Origin: Papaver somniferum
Lineage: Eukaryota; Streptophyta; Magnoliopsida; Ranunculales; Papaveraceae
DNA: 64,000 nt
NCBI RefSeq assembly: GCF_003573695.1
Contig: NC_039361.1
Location: 34,475,702 to 34,539,701 of the forward strand
Direction of reading: 5' to 3'
Within the stretch, counting starts at the first letter, position 1. Each line of letters opens with the position of its first letter. The position numbers were made by a program, and so were the translations under genes. Below are positions 10,758 through 22,233 of the stretch, in pieces. Under the pieces are notes generated by a model. It worked only from the letters and a program-made list of their open reading frames with translations. It was not told where the DNA came from and made no database searches.

Positions 10758-12504
10758 ATGGCTTCTTCTAACACCAATTCTACCAATATTTATAACCTTG
10801 TAAACCAAATGAATTCAACTCTCTCTATCCTTGCTGATTTATTTCCAAAGGTCTTTCTCAACCCTGAAAATGTTAAATCTAAACAACCCCTAGACTGGGA
10901 ATGGTGCTTTATTGGAAAATTATGCAGTAATATTTGTTTTCAAACTATCAGAGTTAGCAACTTCATCAATGCCAACTGGGAACTTCAGAACTAAGTTGAA
11001 GTAGATGTTTGGAATAGAAGAAGAAACTATTATATTCTGAGGCTCACCCATGAGGATGATTATTCCACCTTGAGAAAATGGGGTACTATATGGGTATTTG
11101 ACAAGCTTATGGACTTTGTGGGAATTCCTGTTGGTGGCCCTGAACTGATTGATGAAGAACTCTTCTCCAAAGTCATGATCTAGCTCCTCATCAAAAAAAT
11201 CCCTACACACATCATCCCTGGCATAAGAAACATACTCAAGCCAATTGGAGTTTATCAAGATGCTAAGAAAACATATGGTATAGATACATATGAGAAGAAC
11301 TTGGAGGTTAATCTCACTACAAATGTCACCAAGCCCCTCAAGTTTGGCAAGCTGATGGTCTTAGTGAGAATTCCTGTTGGTGGCCCTGAACTGATTGATG
11401 AAGAACTCTTCTCCAAAGTCATGATCTAGATCCTCATCAAAAGAATCCCTACACACATCATCCCTGATATAAGAAACATAGTCAAGCCAATTGGAGTTTA
11501 TCAAGATGCTAAGAAAACATATGGTATAGATAGATGTGAGAAGAACTTGGAGGTTAATCTCACTATAAATGTCACCAAGCCCCTCAAATTTTGCATTGAA
11601 GCTTTTGAAACACATACTCTCTCACATTGGCTGGAAGTTGCTTATGCTCTAAATGGCATCAAATTATGCAATGTTTGTAGAGTCCTTGATCACCCTAACA
11701 CCTTATGTGAAACTCCCCCAATTAAACCTCATTTTCACCACCCACATCTACCAACACCCCAACCAGCAACTCCAGCAAGAACTCAACAACAAAAAATTAT
11801 CCAAGCTGGAAAAGATGTAATCTATAGACCTTACTCTGATGTTGATATGCTGCAGCTGAATTTGAAGCTAAAATGAAATATGCCAAGAGATTGAAGCTAG
11901 GAAAGTCCATTGCAAACATTGCTTCATCATCTGACATCCCAATCACATTTGGAGCCCAAACCTCTCCTTATGATGTGACTCATACCCCTCATCCCGATGT
12001 CTTTGCTTGTCAAATCAAAATCACGAGACTTGATATGGACAATAAGATTGTTGGTTCCTACAGGAAAAGACTTCCAAAAGTGAAGTTGCTGCAAGAGCTC
12101 AACATTCCAACAAGACTGAAAATCCAAACCTTAATGTTTTGGCTGTTGAAAACATCTTTCCTTCTTCTCCTTCCCCAAAAATCTTTCCTTTCAATACCCT
12201 TCCCACTCTTGCCCAAATCAAAGCCAGAATGGATGAAGAGATTGCTACAAAGAAGAAAAAGGACTGGAAAGAAAAGAAAAAAGCTCATAGCTTTGAGGAA
12301 CTAAATGATAATTCCTTTAATATTAGCAAGCATGGCCCAAAAAGAAAGAAACCCTAAGAGGATAACAAGTTCCCAAACATCACTGATCTAATGGAAGCTG
12401 ACAACATCGAAAGATTCAAAGACTTGGATGACGTAACAAAGGAACTGCTTAGTAATACTTCTCCAGTAAAGGCTAATGGTACCCTGGAAAGTTCCTCTTC
12501 ATAA
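10758..12504 (+). pseudogene. LINE ORF1 (RNA-binding, CCHC) with internal duplication
   Basis: The Met at 10758 (MASSNTNST...) begins a frame whose middle resembles the DUF4283-type fold of plant L1 ORF1. A stop after about 78 codons (TAA 10992-10994) and TAG stops within the duplicated segment break it. After the duplication the frame reaches a CX2CX4HX4C knuckle (LCNVCRVLDHPNTLC) near 11675, then a Pro-rich and a Lys-rich C-terminus ending at TAA 12502-12504, with frame changes near 11873 and 12140. ORF1 would coat LINE RNA. The frames do not connect, so it is a pseudogene. Confidence 0.75.
11099..11597 (+). repeat. 246-bp in-frame tandem duplication in LINE ORF1
   Basis: Two copies lie at about 11100-11345 and 11346-11591; for example GAATTCCTGTTGG recurs exactly 246 bp later. 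The unit is 82 codons, so the frame is kept. Both copies contain the same in-frame TAG (GTCATGATCTAG), which suggests that the stop existed before the duplication. Confidence 0.93.
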
Positions 12505-12660
12505 AACATGGTACACTATCTTACTTCTCTCTACTCTATTTCTATAAAATATATTACAATACTTTTTATAATCCAGACATCTAGCAACATACACTATGAC
12601 CACATTACTAGAAGACTAGCTTTCAAATATCCTCTTGTGTCATATTTTTGGCAATTCATT

Positions 12661-15600
12661 ACAGCTTTGGCACGGAACTGTCAAGGATTAGGAACTAGAG
12701 ATGCTAAGAAATACCTTAATGATATGCTCAACAAACTGAACCCTGATATCATTTTCCTCTCTGATACTAAACAAAAATCTGATAAACTCAAGAAAATCAT
12801 GCATGATATCAGTGTAAACGACTTCTGGTATGTTAATCCAGGAGGGGCAAGTGGTACTGCTAGTGTCCTAGCTTTGATTTGGAAAAACAATATTTCTATG
12901 GACATCATAGACTTTTCCTTGAACCATATCAATGTTATAGTCAAACCTGCCAATAACCCCCTTGGATTTTCATAGGTTACTATGGTAGTCCCTATGATGC
13001 TTCCAGTAAAATAAAATCCTGGAAAATGATAGATAAAACTGCAGCCACTAACCAATTTCCTTGATTAATTCTTGGTGACTTCAATCTTATCCCTTCATGA
13101 TACTGAAAAGTACAATACCCACCCCATTTATTCCACTGAGGCTTTTTTGTTCAATTACAAAATCCTTGATCTAGATTTGATTGACCTTGGCTCCACTGGA
13201 TGCCCTTTCACTTGGTCCAACTAAAGAAGGGGGCATGCTCTCACTGAACAAAGGTTAGATAGGGGACTAGCAACTGAAGATTGGATAGTCTTCTATCCAA
13301 ACACTACTGTCACTAATATGCTAGCTATTAGGTAGGACCATCATCCTATCTTACTAAACTCTAACCCTCACTAGAAAAATGGAAAAATTCCCTTTAACTT
13401 CTTTGGTCCTTGGATGGATCATGAGGATTGTAGAAAAGTCATAGCCGAGTATTGGAGCAAATCCTTAACTGCATCCAGCTCTTTCACTATTGCCAGAAAA
13501 TTCAAGAACATAAAGCTTCAAATCAGAGTTTGGAACAAGGAGGTTTGTGGCAACATTAAATCAAATATAGAAGAATGGAAGCAACATCTACACTAGTTAC
13601 ACAACAACTACTTTAGAATGGATAGAGGTCAATCCATAGCTGAAGCAAGGAAAAATCTTAAAAACTGGCATGACGTTGAAGAAAAATTCTGGAAAACCAA
13701 GAGTAGATATCAACTTATAAAGATAGGAGATCAGAATACAAGCTACTTCCACAGAGCAACTAAGAGTAGAATAAGAAGAAACAAGATAAATACAATCCAA
13801 GATGAAAAATGAGAGTTGATAACAGATTATCAAGAAGTGAATAAATGCTTCACAAATCATTTTTCAAAAATGTCCTCTGCCAAAGTCACCAATATAACAC
13901 AAGAAATCCTCAGCCTCATACCTACAAGCATAACACCAGAAGACAACATAATGCTAAATAGGATACCTGATCACAATGAGATTAAGTCAATCCTATTTAG
14001 CATGGCAAGTGACAAAGCTCCAGAGCTTGATGGGTTCCCTCCAAATTTCTTCAAAGCCAATTGGGAGCTGCTGGGAAATGACATTGTCAAGATGGTGCAT
14101 CATTTTTTCACCTCTAGCCACATGCTAAAAGAAATGAATGCTACTTTTATCTCCCTCATCCCAAAATAGACAATCCTTCCTCTCCAAGCCACTTCAGACC
14201 CATCAGCCTCTGCAACACTACCTATGAAATCATCTCCAAACTCATAGATCAGATAATGAAACCTCATCTAAACAAGATCATATCTCCATACCAATATGCT
14301 TTCATCCCAGACAAATATCTGACAACATATCCATTGCTCATGAAATTATCCACACCATGAGATCCAAAAGAGGTAAAAAAAAAGTAGAAAATGAAAGCAT
14401 GGGTATCAAAATTGATATGGCTAAAGCCTTTGACGAAGTTGATTGGACATTTATTATAACCATTATGAAAAAGATTGGTTTCAATGACCACTGGTGCAAC
14501 AAAATCTTTCAATGCATCTCCACTTCTACCTATGCTATCCTTATCAATGGATCTCCAGATAATTTTTTCAAACCTTCCAGGGGGCTAAGGCAAGGTGATC
14601 CTTTCTCTCCCTATCTATTCCTTTTCTGCATGAAAACTCTTTCCAGAACTCTCATTCATGTAGAAGGATTGGGTCTCATAAATGGGATTAAAATTTTCAA
14701 GTCTGCTCCTTCCATCAGTCACCTTCTCTTTGCAGATGAATGCATGATTTTCTGCAAATCCAATATGATTGAAGCTCATAACATTATGGATATTCTAAAT
14801 ATTTTTGGAGGTAATTCTGGTCAGCTCATAAATTTCAACAAGTCTGGAGTCTTCTTCAGCAATAACACTAATACAAGTCTTATTCCCACCATAAGTAACA
14901 CTACGGGTGTTCAAGTCCTTCAACTAGATGATCAATGCCTAGGTTCTCCTCTATTCACTCACAGAAGCAAAATCAAATCTTTCAAACCTGGTGTTGATAA
15001 GTTGAAGATAAGATTATCCAGCTGGAAAAATGTCCCTCTAAACCCTGCTGGGAGAGAAGTGCTCATTAAATATGTCACCTCCTCTGCATGTATTTACCAA
15101 ATGAACTGCTTCAAGATACCAAAAAAAATCTGCAAAGACATCAACAATCTCCATAGGGACTTCTTCTGGGGAAAAAACATTGAAAATCCAACTGGTTACT
15201 ATCCAAAAGCTTGGACTGCAGTCTGTAAACCAAAAGATTTGGGAGGTATAGGGTTTATGAACATGAAACTCTTCAACAACTCTATGATCACAAAAATTGG
15301 CTGGAGATTAGAACAAGACAAAAGGATTCTTTCTGGTACAAGCTTATGGATGCTAAGTATCTAATTGGCAGAAATGTTCTCAACATGGAATTCAATCCAA
15401 ATGATGGTGATTCCTGGATTTGGGAAGGAATACTAGAAGGTATCAGTAACATTCAAGCTCACTGTGGATGAAAATTGGTAATGGAATAAGAATCAAGATT
15501 TGGGATGATCTGTGGACCCCAAATACCACCACTAGATTCATCAAACCCCCTAACTGTCCCCATCAGCTTGAAACAGTTGACAAACTCCTTATCCCTGATG

Positions 15601-16468
15601 GAAGCTGGGATGGGAATCTTGTTCAAAATATGTTCAGTAACCATATAACACAGATCATATTAACTCTGAACCCTCATCCAGAAAAGGAAGACAAGATTCA
15701 ATGGAATCTTGATGATACAGGAAATTTTTATGTTAGAGCCCTTTACAAGGCTAAGATAGACAATCTTTACAAAAATGATACTACAACAGGAAATTGGGAG
15801 GCAATATGGAATATGGATATTGCCCCAGTTATCAAAATCTTTATCAGGAAATGTGCTCATGGAATCCTCCCCACCAATGCTAAAACTGCTAGCATTTTGC
15901 ATTACATTGACCCTATTTGTGCCGTTTGCAAAACAGGGGAGGAAATAATGACACATATGTTCCTCAACTGTCCAGCTGCCTCATTTGTTTGGAAAAAAAA
16001 TCATTGGCTCAAACCATATTGAGTTTGATAATACTACAGTTTTCATAGAATGGTTGAACTCTTGGTTTCAATCTGGCATGGCAAGTAAAAATAGTAATGT
16101 CTATGCTACTACATGCTAGTTCATCTGGAAAGCTAGGTGTGATCTGATCTTCAGACACATTCAACCAGATGCAAAACAGACCTCTATTAGCATAAAACAA
16201 CATTTATGTAATAAAACAAAATTCATCATATGCCAGAGCATATTATGAATACTTTCTCTATATCTTCTGAGGTTTCTGATTCATCTATGGATAACAACAT
16301 TACTCCCTACAATATGAATCAGTCCTCTACAACGGATCATGGAATAATCATCAAAATTTGCACCCTGCAGGACCCTGAAAATTGGATATATTATTCTGCA
16401 CTAACTATTATGGATTTTGCAGGAAACAACATTGGTACCAGAGGACATCCAGGACACTCTGGAGCTAG

Positions 16469-16499
<31 letters not shown>

Positions 16500-16850
16500 A
16501 CAGGAGGGGCAGACTTAGCTTTTGAATGGGCTAACGGAATGCAAGACACTAACATAGAAATACAAGCTGAAGCCATGTAAGTTCTAATTCGTTTCAAGTT
16601 GCTATACCACAATGCTGTTAAAGGAAGACTTCACTTAAGCTATCATCAAAGAACCAAAAATGAAGAGAAAGACAATGAAACTATCATCAATTCTGTAACC
16701 TTTATTTTACGAAGTCTCAAAGTAATCCATAGACTATAAAATATGGATACTTTTAATGTTGCGTTATCTTGTAAGAATAATATTGGCAGGAGGACTATCC
16801 CAACAACTGCCAATCTTTTGTATCAGCCTCAGCAGGTGCTCTCTTTTGGT
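12661..16850 (+). pseudogene. LINE ORF2: endonuclease, reverse transcriptase, zf-RVT, RNase H-like
   Basis: The endonuclease starts near 12665 (ARNCQGLG, usually WNCQGLG) and reads FLSDTK near 12755, where the family has Glu (ETK), a catalytic metal ligand. GDFNLI lies near 13075. RT covers about 13960-14890 with KIDMAKAFDEVDW near 14420, GLRQGDPFSPYLF near 14590 and FADE near 14730 instead of FADD. A zinc-binding zf-RVT domain (ICAVCKTGEE...HMFLNC) lies near 15920-15985. An RNase H-like tail follows to about 16850, interrupted by a 30-base G run. Numerous stops separate these blocks. It would nick and reverse transcribe at the target; this copy cannot. Confidence 0.85.
16468..16497 (+). repeat. 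uninterrupted run of 30 G
   Basis: Thirty consecutive G residues in the RNase H-like region of the LINE. It encodes poly-Gly in the frame that continues GATGGADLAFEW. Length may be unstable or poorly resolved by sequencing. Confidence 0.9.
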
Positions 16851-16880
16851 TTAAGTTTTTCTATAAAAAAAATAAAGGTT

Positions 16881-17202
16881 TTTATTAGATCAAACAAGAG
16901 GTGAAAAAGGACACATATGTCAAGATCATAAAATCGATATGCTATACACAACATTTCCTTGAATCATGGACACATGCCATGCCTTACTTTTACCTACAGC
17001 CCGGTCCTGTCCAGATTTTTATTGGAACTGCAAACGAATATGCCTTTCACTATGGCTCCAGTAGTCCAATGACATCTTAAAAGAGCAAATATCCTGTGAG
17101 TCACAAGTCCACGACGCTTTATATCTCTTACATCACACCCGTCAAAACCAACTTTTATTTACTCAACGGCTATTATGAATCCACAGCATTAACCTAAACT
17201 TC
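16881..17202 (+). other. enolase upstream region
   Basis: About 320 bp between the LINE tail and the enolase TATA box. No coding content. It must hold the proximal promoter unless elements extend into the LINE; I saw no motif that I would name with confidence. Confidence 0.5.
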
Positions 17203-17209
17203 TATAAAT
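17203..17209 (+). promoter_or_regulatory. TATA box of the enolase gene
   Basis: TATAAAT lies 122 bp upstream of the start codon, which predicts transcription starting near 17235-17240 and a 5' leader of roughly 95 bp. It is in the normal plant position and no competing TATA lies closer. Confidence 0.65.
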
Positions 17210-17330
17210 TCATTTTCAATAAACCAATGCCAAAACTCGACATCGTTATTCACAAAGTAGTTCAGTTTCATTTCATAACCAGTCAGAATCAGAATCAGAA
17301 AGTGAGAAAATCAGTGAGATCATCAGAGTA

Positions 17331-20300
17331 ATGGCAACTACGATCAAAGCAATCAAAGCTAGACAGATTTTTGACAGTCGTGGAAACCCTACTGTTGAAG
17401 TAATTTTTTTTTTTTTCATTTTTTTGATTCATATTTTTTCTTACTTTTTTTGTTTTTACTGATTTGATGATCTATTTATTAATTAGATAGTGTAACAGTA
17501 AATTAGTATTTGTAGAATTCTTAAAATTATGAGAAAATTTTATTAGGTTGATGTTCATTTAACCGACGGAACCCTAGCTAGGGCTGCTGTTCCAAGTGGT
17601 GCTTCTACAGGTGAAATTATAACTAAACTCTATCTCTTTTGAGATTATGAAAAACGTGCTTTGATTTTATCAGATATATGGAGGACGATAAATTACTTTT
17701 TACTGATTTGTGTATCTGGTAATTTGTTTAAATCATTAAGGGGTGTACGAAGCGTTGGAATTAAGAGATGGAGGATCTGATTACCTAGGGAAAGGTGTTT
17801 CTAAGGTTAGAGTTAATAATATGTTTCAACTTGATTATATCTGAGCAATGATACATTTGTATAAGCCTGTTGCATTATAATGAATGCTTGTTGCAGGGAA
17901 TTTGTAATTTCCTATATACTTGTATTAGAAGTAGAGATTATTGTCAGTTGGGTTGGAATTTTAGGTTTTTGGTGGATTGACTGTGTTATGTTTCTTGTTA
18001 GGCTGTTGAAAATGTGAATGGAATCATTGGACCCGCCTTGATTGGAAAGGTACTACTTGAATTCGCCTTTTTCTTAAGTGTGCGTGTGGTTTTGGACGTC
18101 ATATGAGAATGTGTTTGTTGATGCTGTGGATATCTGGTTGTTTTTTTCTTTATAGGATCCAACGAAGCAGGTTGAACTTGACAACCTCATGGTACAACAA
18201 CTTGATGGAACACAAAATGAATGGGGTTGGTGCAAACAAAAGGTATTATGGGTTCTTATCATTTTACTTATTGGGACAATGGTCATGATACGATGAAATA
18301 TTTATTAGTTTGCATTCTAATTGATTTTTTATTGTTTTGTTTGTTTCATACAATGTCAGCTCGGTGCAAATGCTATATTGGCTGTATCACTTGCTATTTG
18401 CAAGGCTGGAGCTAGTGTTAATAAGATCCCTCTTTACAAGGTATATTATTTCTGGTTATCTAGCTCTACCTTTTGCACAAAGACATTTTCATGACATGCA
18501 GTTCTGTTGCTCAATTTTACTTGTTCTTTTTTATGTAGCACATTGCAAATCTTGCTGGTAACAAAAACTTAGTGTTACCTGTGCCTGCTTTCAACGTCAT
18601 CAATGGTGGCTCACATGCAGGCAATAAACTGGCAATGCAGGTAATCCTTCTGGTTCTTATCTTATACTTATAAAAATTGTATTAATAGTTTTTTTGTGTA
18701 TTGAAATTTCTTTTGACTTGTAACTTATTTGTTTGTTTCATCATATAGGAATTTATGATCCTTCCAGTCGGTGCTTCCTCTTTCAAGGAAGCCATGAAGA
18801 TGGGTGTAGAAGTATACCATCACTTGAAGGTAATACATCTATCTACTTTTTGTTTCTTATGCTTTCCGGAATTACTATTCAACAGAAGTATCGGGTTTTC
18901 TGCCAAGCTATGCTGTTTATAGTATGAATAAAAGCCTGGCACTGATACGTTATTTTGTTATATTTTCAGTCTGTTATTAAGAAGAAATACGGCCAAGATG
19001 CGACTAATGTTGGTGATGAAGGTGGCTTTGCTCCTAATATTCAGGTTTTCATTTTTTTTCTTTCTGAAAGTTATAATTAGTATAACATTTAATAAACTTG
19101 ATAAATTGAGTGTTCTCTTATACGGAAAATTGACCAAACTATCGATTTTGTTGATGTTTAGATGATGTTTCGATAGGCTCAACATGGTTATATCGTTACT
19201 AGTATGAGTAGGCTAATGGTTACCGATTTATTGGGTAGGCATCTTGAAGTATGTAATATAACTAAAGTTAGAGTGCAAATCAGGCTCAAAGTGATAAAAC
19301 AACAGCTTTTACAATGGGTAGTACAGTTTCAAATATATAGTTGAACTCTATATTTGCCCGGTGTTCACCAGGTGTAACAGAAACCAGCTGACACTCTTTA
19401 GACATATATTTTAGCTGGGTGTATTTATGTCTAATTTTATTCTTTCTTTTCGTGTGTCAAATGTACAGGAAAACAAAGAGGGACTTGAACTTTTGAAGAC
19501 AGCGATTGCCAAAGCGGGATATACTGGCAAAGTACATCTTCTATCTGATTTCCTGAAAACCTACCTACTTTCATGCTGTATTGTTCTTGATCATTGTTGC
19601 TTGTCAAGCGTATTCTTTGTGGTTAACTGCTCTGTCTTTGTGTAGGTTGTAATTGGGATGGATGTTGCTGCTTCAGAGTTTTATGCTGAGAAGGACAAGA
19701 CCTATGATTTAAATTTCAAGGAGGAGGTAAGAAATTAGCCCTCTTCAGCTTTCATTATCTATAATGTCTTATTTATTCTTCGCATAGCTATTTGAAACAA
19801 AAGCAGATATGATATACTTTTGAGAAGTATTTGTGGAAGTTTTTACGTTGAAGTATCGGCTTAAAAGAACAAAATAGTTGATTTGAGAAACAAATAAAAG
19901 TAACATGTAAACACGAAACTTGAGGTGAACTTGCATCCTGTAGGGTCACTCTTTGCTTAGAAAAGAAGTAACTCTTGCTTCAGGTAGTCGTTTTTGTAAC
20001 TGGGTTCATCTTTTTCAGCTCATGTTATCAAAAAACAAAAGGGTAAGAGTACTTTTAAGTACACATCCTGTTACGTTACTTTCTAATGGTATTTTAGTGA
20101 ATAAACTAAAAGAATAATTTGCAAAATAAAATGTCTTGCAAGAAGCGGATAGCATCTTTTTTGTGAAGCAAGATGTTGTTGCTTGTCCTTAGAGAGTTTC
20201 ATTTTGCCTCTAGTTTCATTTTGCATATTCTTTTAGCTCACGTCACTAACTTAAGAATCTGTAGTTTGCCGTACAAACTCCTCCTAAATTTCGACTTCCC

Positions 20301-21950
20301 AAAAGTAAAGGAGGTTCCTACAAGAAGTGAAGTTTTTGCTTATTTTGCTGAACACTCTCTTAGTCTGATGTGAGAATGCTAAAAAAAAAACTTCGGTTAC
20401 GAACCTGTTCTGTATTGAAAAATTATTTTTGTGCCCCGTATAACCAAGACCTATATTGGCCTGTTTGTGCCCCTTATCCTTCTTAGAGTTGAAGTGAAAT
20501 TGACACTCTTTTCTGCAGAACAATGATGGGTCACAGAAAATATCTGGAGACAGCTTGAAAAATGTCTACAAGTCTTTCGTGGCTGATTACCCAATTGTAT
20601 CCATTGAAGACCCATTTGATCAGGATGACTGGGAACACTATGCTAAGATGACCAGTGAGGTCGGACAACAAGTGCAGATCGTCGGGGATGATCTCCTTGT
20701 CACCAATCCTACCGTAAGTATATTTTACCGAATAACTAAAACTTCAAGTTATTGTTTGAATATCAGGTTTTTGATTTAATTATTATTTTTGTGGTTCACA
20801 GCGTGTTGCAAAAGCAATCAAAGAGAAGTCCTGCAATGCCCTTCTATTGAAGGTTCGTGTTCTATATGAGGATCATATGTTCTAATCATGAATTTCTTAG
20901 TTCAGCATCTTAAAACATTCATGAGGATATCTGAATATGCCTTCTATTTTTCTGCCAGGTCAACCAAATTGGTTCTGTGACTGAGAGCATTGAAGCTGTG
21001 AGAATGTCTAAGCATGCTGGATGGGGTGTTATGGCTAGCCACCGAAGGTAGTACTCAATACTTTATTGGTTATTTAAAATATTCATTTTATGAGATGCTG
21101 ACCTAACTTCTCCTATATGGGATGCAGTGGTGAAACGGAGGATACGTTTATTGCTGATCTTTCTGTTGGTTTGGCCACGGTGAGCTTGCTTGTTTATTTA
21201 TTAGTTATATTTGTTATCCTGTGTTTTCTGCTTATATGTTCTTATGGTGTGCCGAACTGAACAATGATTCGCTGAAGCTCACATATTACTCACAAATATT
21301 TGTTTCTGGTGAAACAGGGACAAATCAAGACTGGAGCTCCTTGCAGATCTGAACGCCTTGCTAAATACAATCAGGTAACTGTTACATATTTTTTTTACTG
21401 TAAGAATATAAGGATTGGAATTCCTGTCCATATAGTATATTCCCTATAGATAATAAGGTGTCATAACATAGGTACGGAGTGTTGCCTGGGTTTTGTATGC
21501 TATTATAAATCTTATTATAAAAAAATAAGATAAAACGAAGATCTAGGTTGTATTTAAAGGGAAATGGATAATTTAAAATGCTGAATTTTTATCCTTGGCA
21601 TAACAATCTGGATCCAAATTGTGAACTTAAGTGTTTCTGGTCTCAAGTACTAGGAAAATGAATGCTGGCCTGCAGCAATGCAAACACCAATTTTTAGTCT
21701 TTTAGAGAAAAAAAAGGGTTGTTTTTTAAGCTCCCTCTTCTGATACAAAACAAATAATGGAAGTGAATGATCAATATTTTTATTATTGCACTTTGCTCCA
21801 TACACAAGCTTTCAGACATGGACAGGCACTGACAATTGGTGCTTTTGTTTTGCTTTCATAATTCTGCAGCTTCTTAGGATCGAAGAAGAGCTCGGATCTG
21901 CTGCAGTTTATGCAGGACCTAAGTTCCGAACCCCGGTGGAACCTTATTAA
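17331..21950 (+). CDS. ENO: enolase (2-phospho-D-glycerate hydro-lyase), 17 exons
   Basis: Cytosolic glycolytic enzyme converting 2-phosphoglycerate to phosphoenolpyruvate. Exons: 17331-17399, 17547-17610, 17741-17805, 18002-18049, 18156-18242, 18360-18440, 18539-18640, 18749-18829, 18970-19044, 19469-19531, 19646-19726, 20519-20713, 20802-20852, 20959-21047, 21128-21179, 21318-21374, 21870-21950. All introns are GT-AG and the joined frame is 446 codons plus stop, the usual plant length. Catalytic residues match yeast enolase positions: H164, E173, E216, K354, H382; Mg ligands D251, E302, D329. The enolase signature [14 protein letters not shown] spans exons 13-14. The start gives the standard [20 protein letters not shown] terminus with no transit peptide, so plastid targeting is not expected. 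No stop or frameshift, unlike everything around it. The family is certain; which paralogue is not. Confidence 0.97.
18189..18191 (+). promoter_or_regulatory. possible internal start codon (MBP-1-like form)
   Basis: Met94 of enolase (LMVQQLDG) in exon 5 aligns with the internal start that in Arabidopsis ENO2 yields the short nuclear repressor AtMBP-1. The position is conserved by sequence; use here is inference only. Confidence 0.3.
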
Positions 21951-22031
21951 AAATCTGATCATTATCAGGCAAGCAACAATGCTGGTAGTAAAAGGCTGGT
22001 TTTAGTTTTTGTTTCCCTCTTAAAGGCGGAG
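21951..22031 (+). other. residual enolase 3' UTR, cut by a LINE insertion
   Basis: Only 81 bp separate the stop codon from the T19 tract that marks the antisense poly(A) tail of the minus-strand LINE. No AATAAA-like signal is present in this stretch. Confidence 0.7.
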
Positions 22032-22075
22032 TTTTTTTTTTTTTTTTTTTGAAGGGGTTAACATTTTTATTAGAA

Positions 22076-22081
22076 AATAAA
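22076..22081 (+). terminator. candidate LINE-derived poly(A) signal for enolase
   Basis: AATAAA on the plus strand, followed by an A-run, lies 126 bp after the enolase stop inside the antisense 3' end of the LINE, with a T-rich tract upstream. It is the first canonical signal downstream of the gene. Confidence 0.45.
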
Positions 22082-22233
22082 AAAAGAAACAACACATGGA
22101 TTCCCCAATTTTTAATAAGATTTCTAAATGTTTTAAGATGGAACAAGTTATGAGCTGACCCCCATTGGAAGATGAATCTCTTCACCTCTGTAATCGTTTC
22201 CTGCCTATCTCTCTGTCTATTCTTCGTCATGAC

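Larger units (their letters stand above)
10640..16880 (+). mobile_element. L1-type LINE, full-length but inactive, plus strand
   Basis: ORF1 with a CCHC knuckle is followed by ORF2 with endonuclease, reverse transcriptase, zf-RVT and an RNase H-like tail, then an AATAAAGG near 16870 after an A-rich stretch. Both ends are approximate because no TSD was identified. Multiple in-frame stops, an internal duplication in ORF1 and altered catalytic residues in ORF2 show it is dead. Its 3' end lies about 330 bp upstream of the enolase TATA box. Confidence 0.85.

Noticed and set aside
17400..21869. Transposons inside enolase introns
   Set aside because: Introns, including the longest ones (19727-20518, 21375-21869), show no TSD, inverted ends or retroelement motif.
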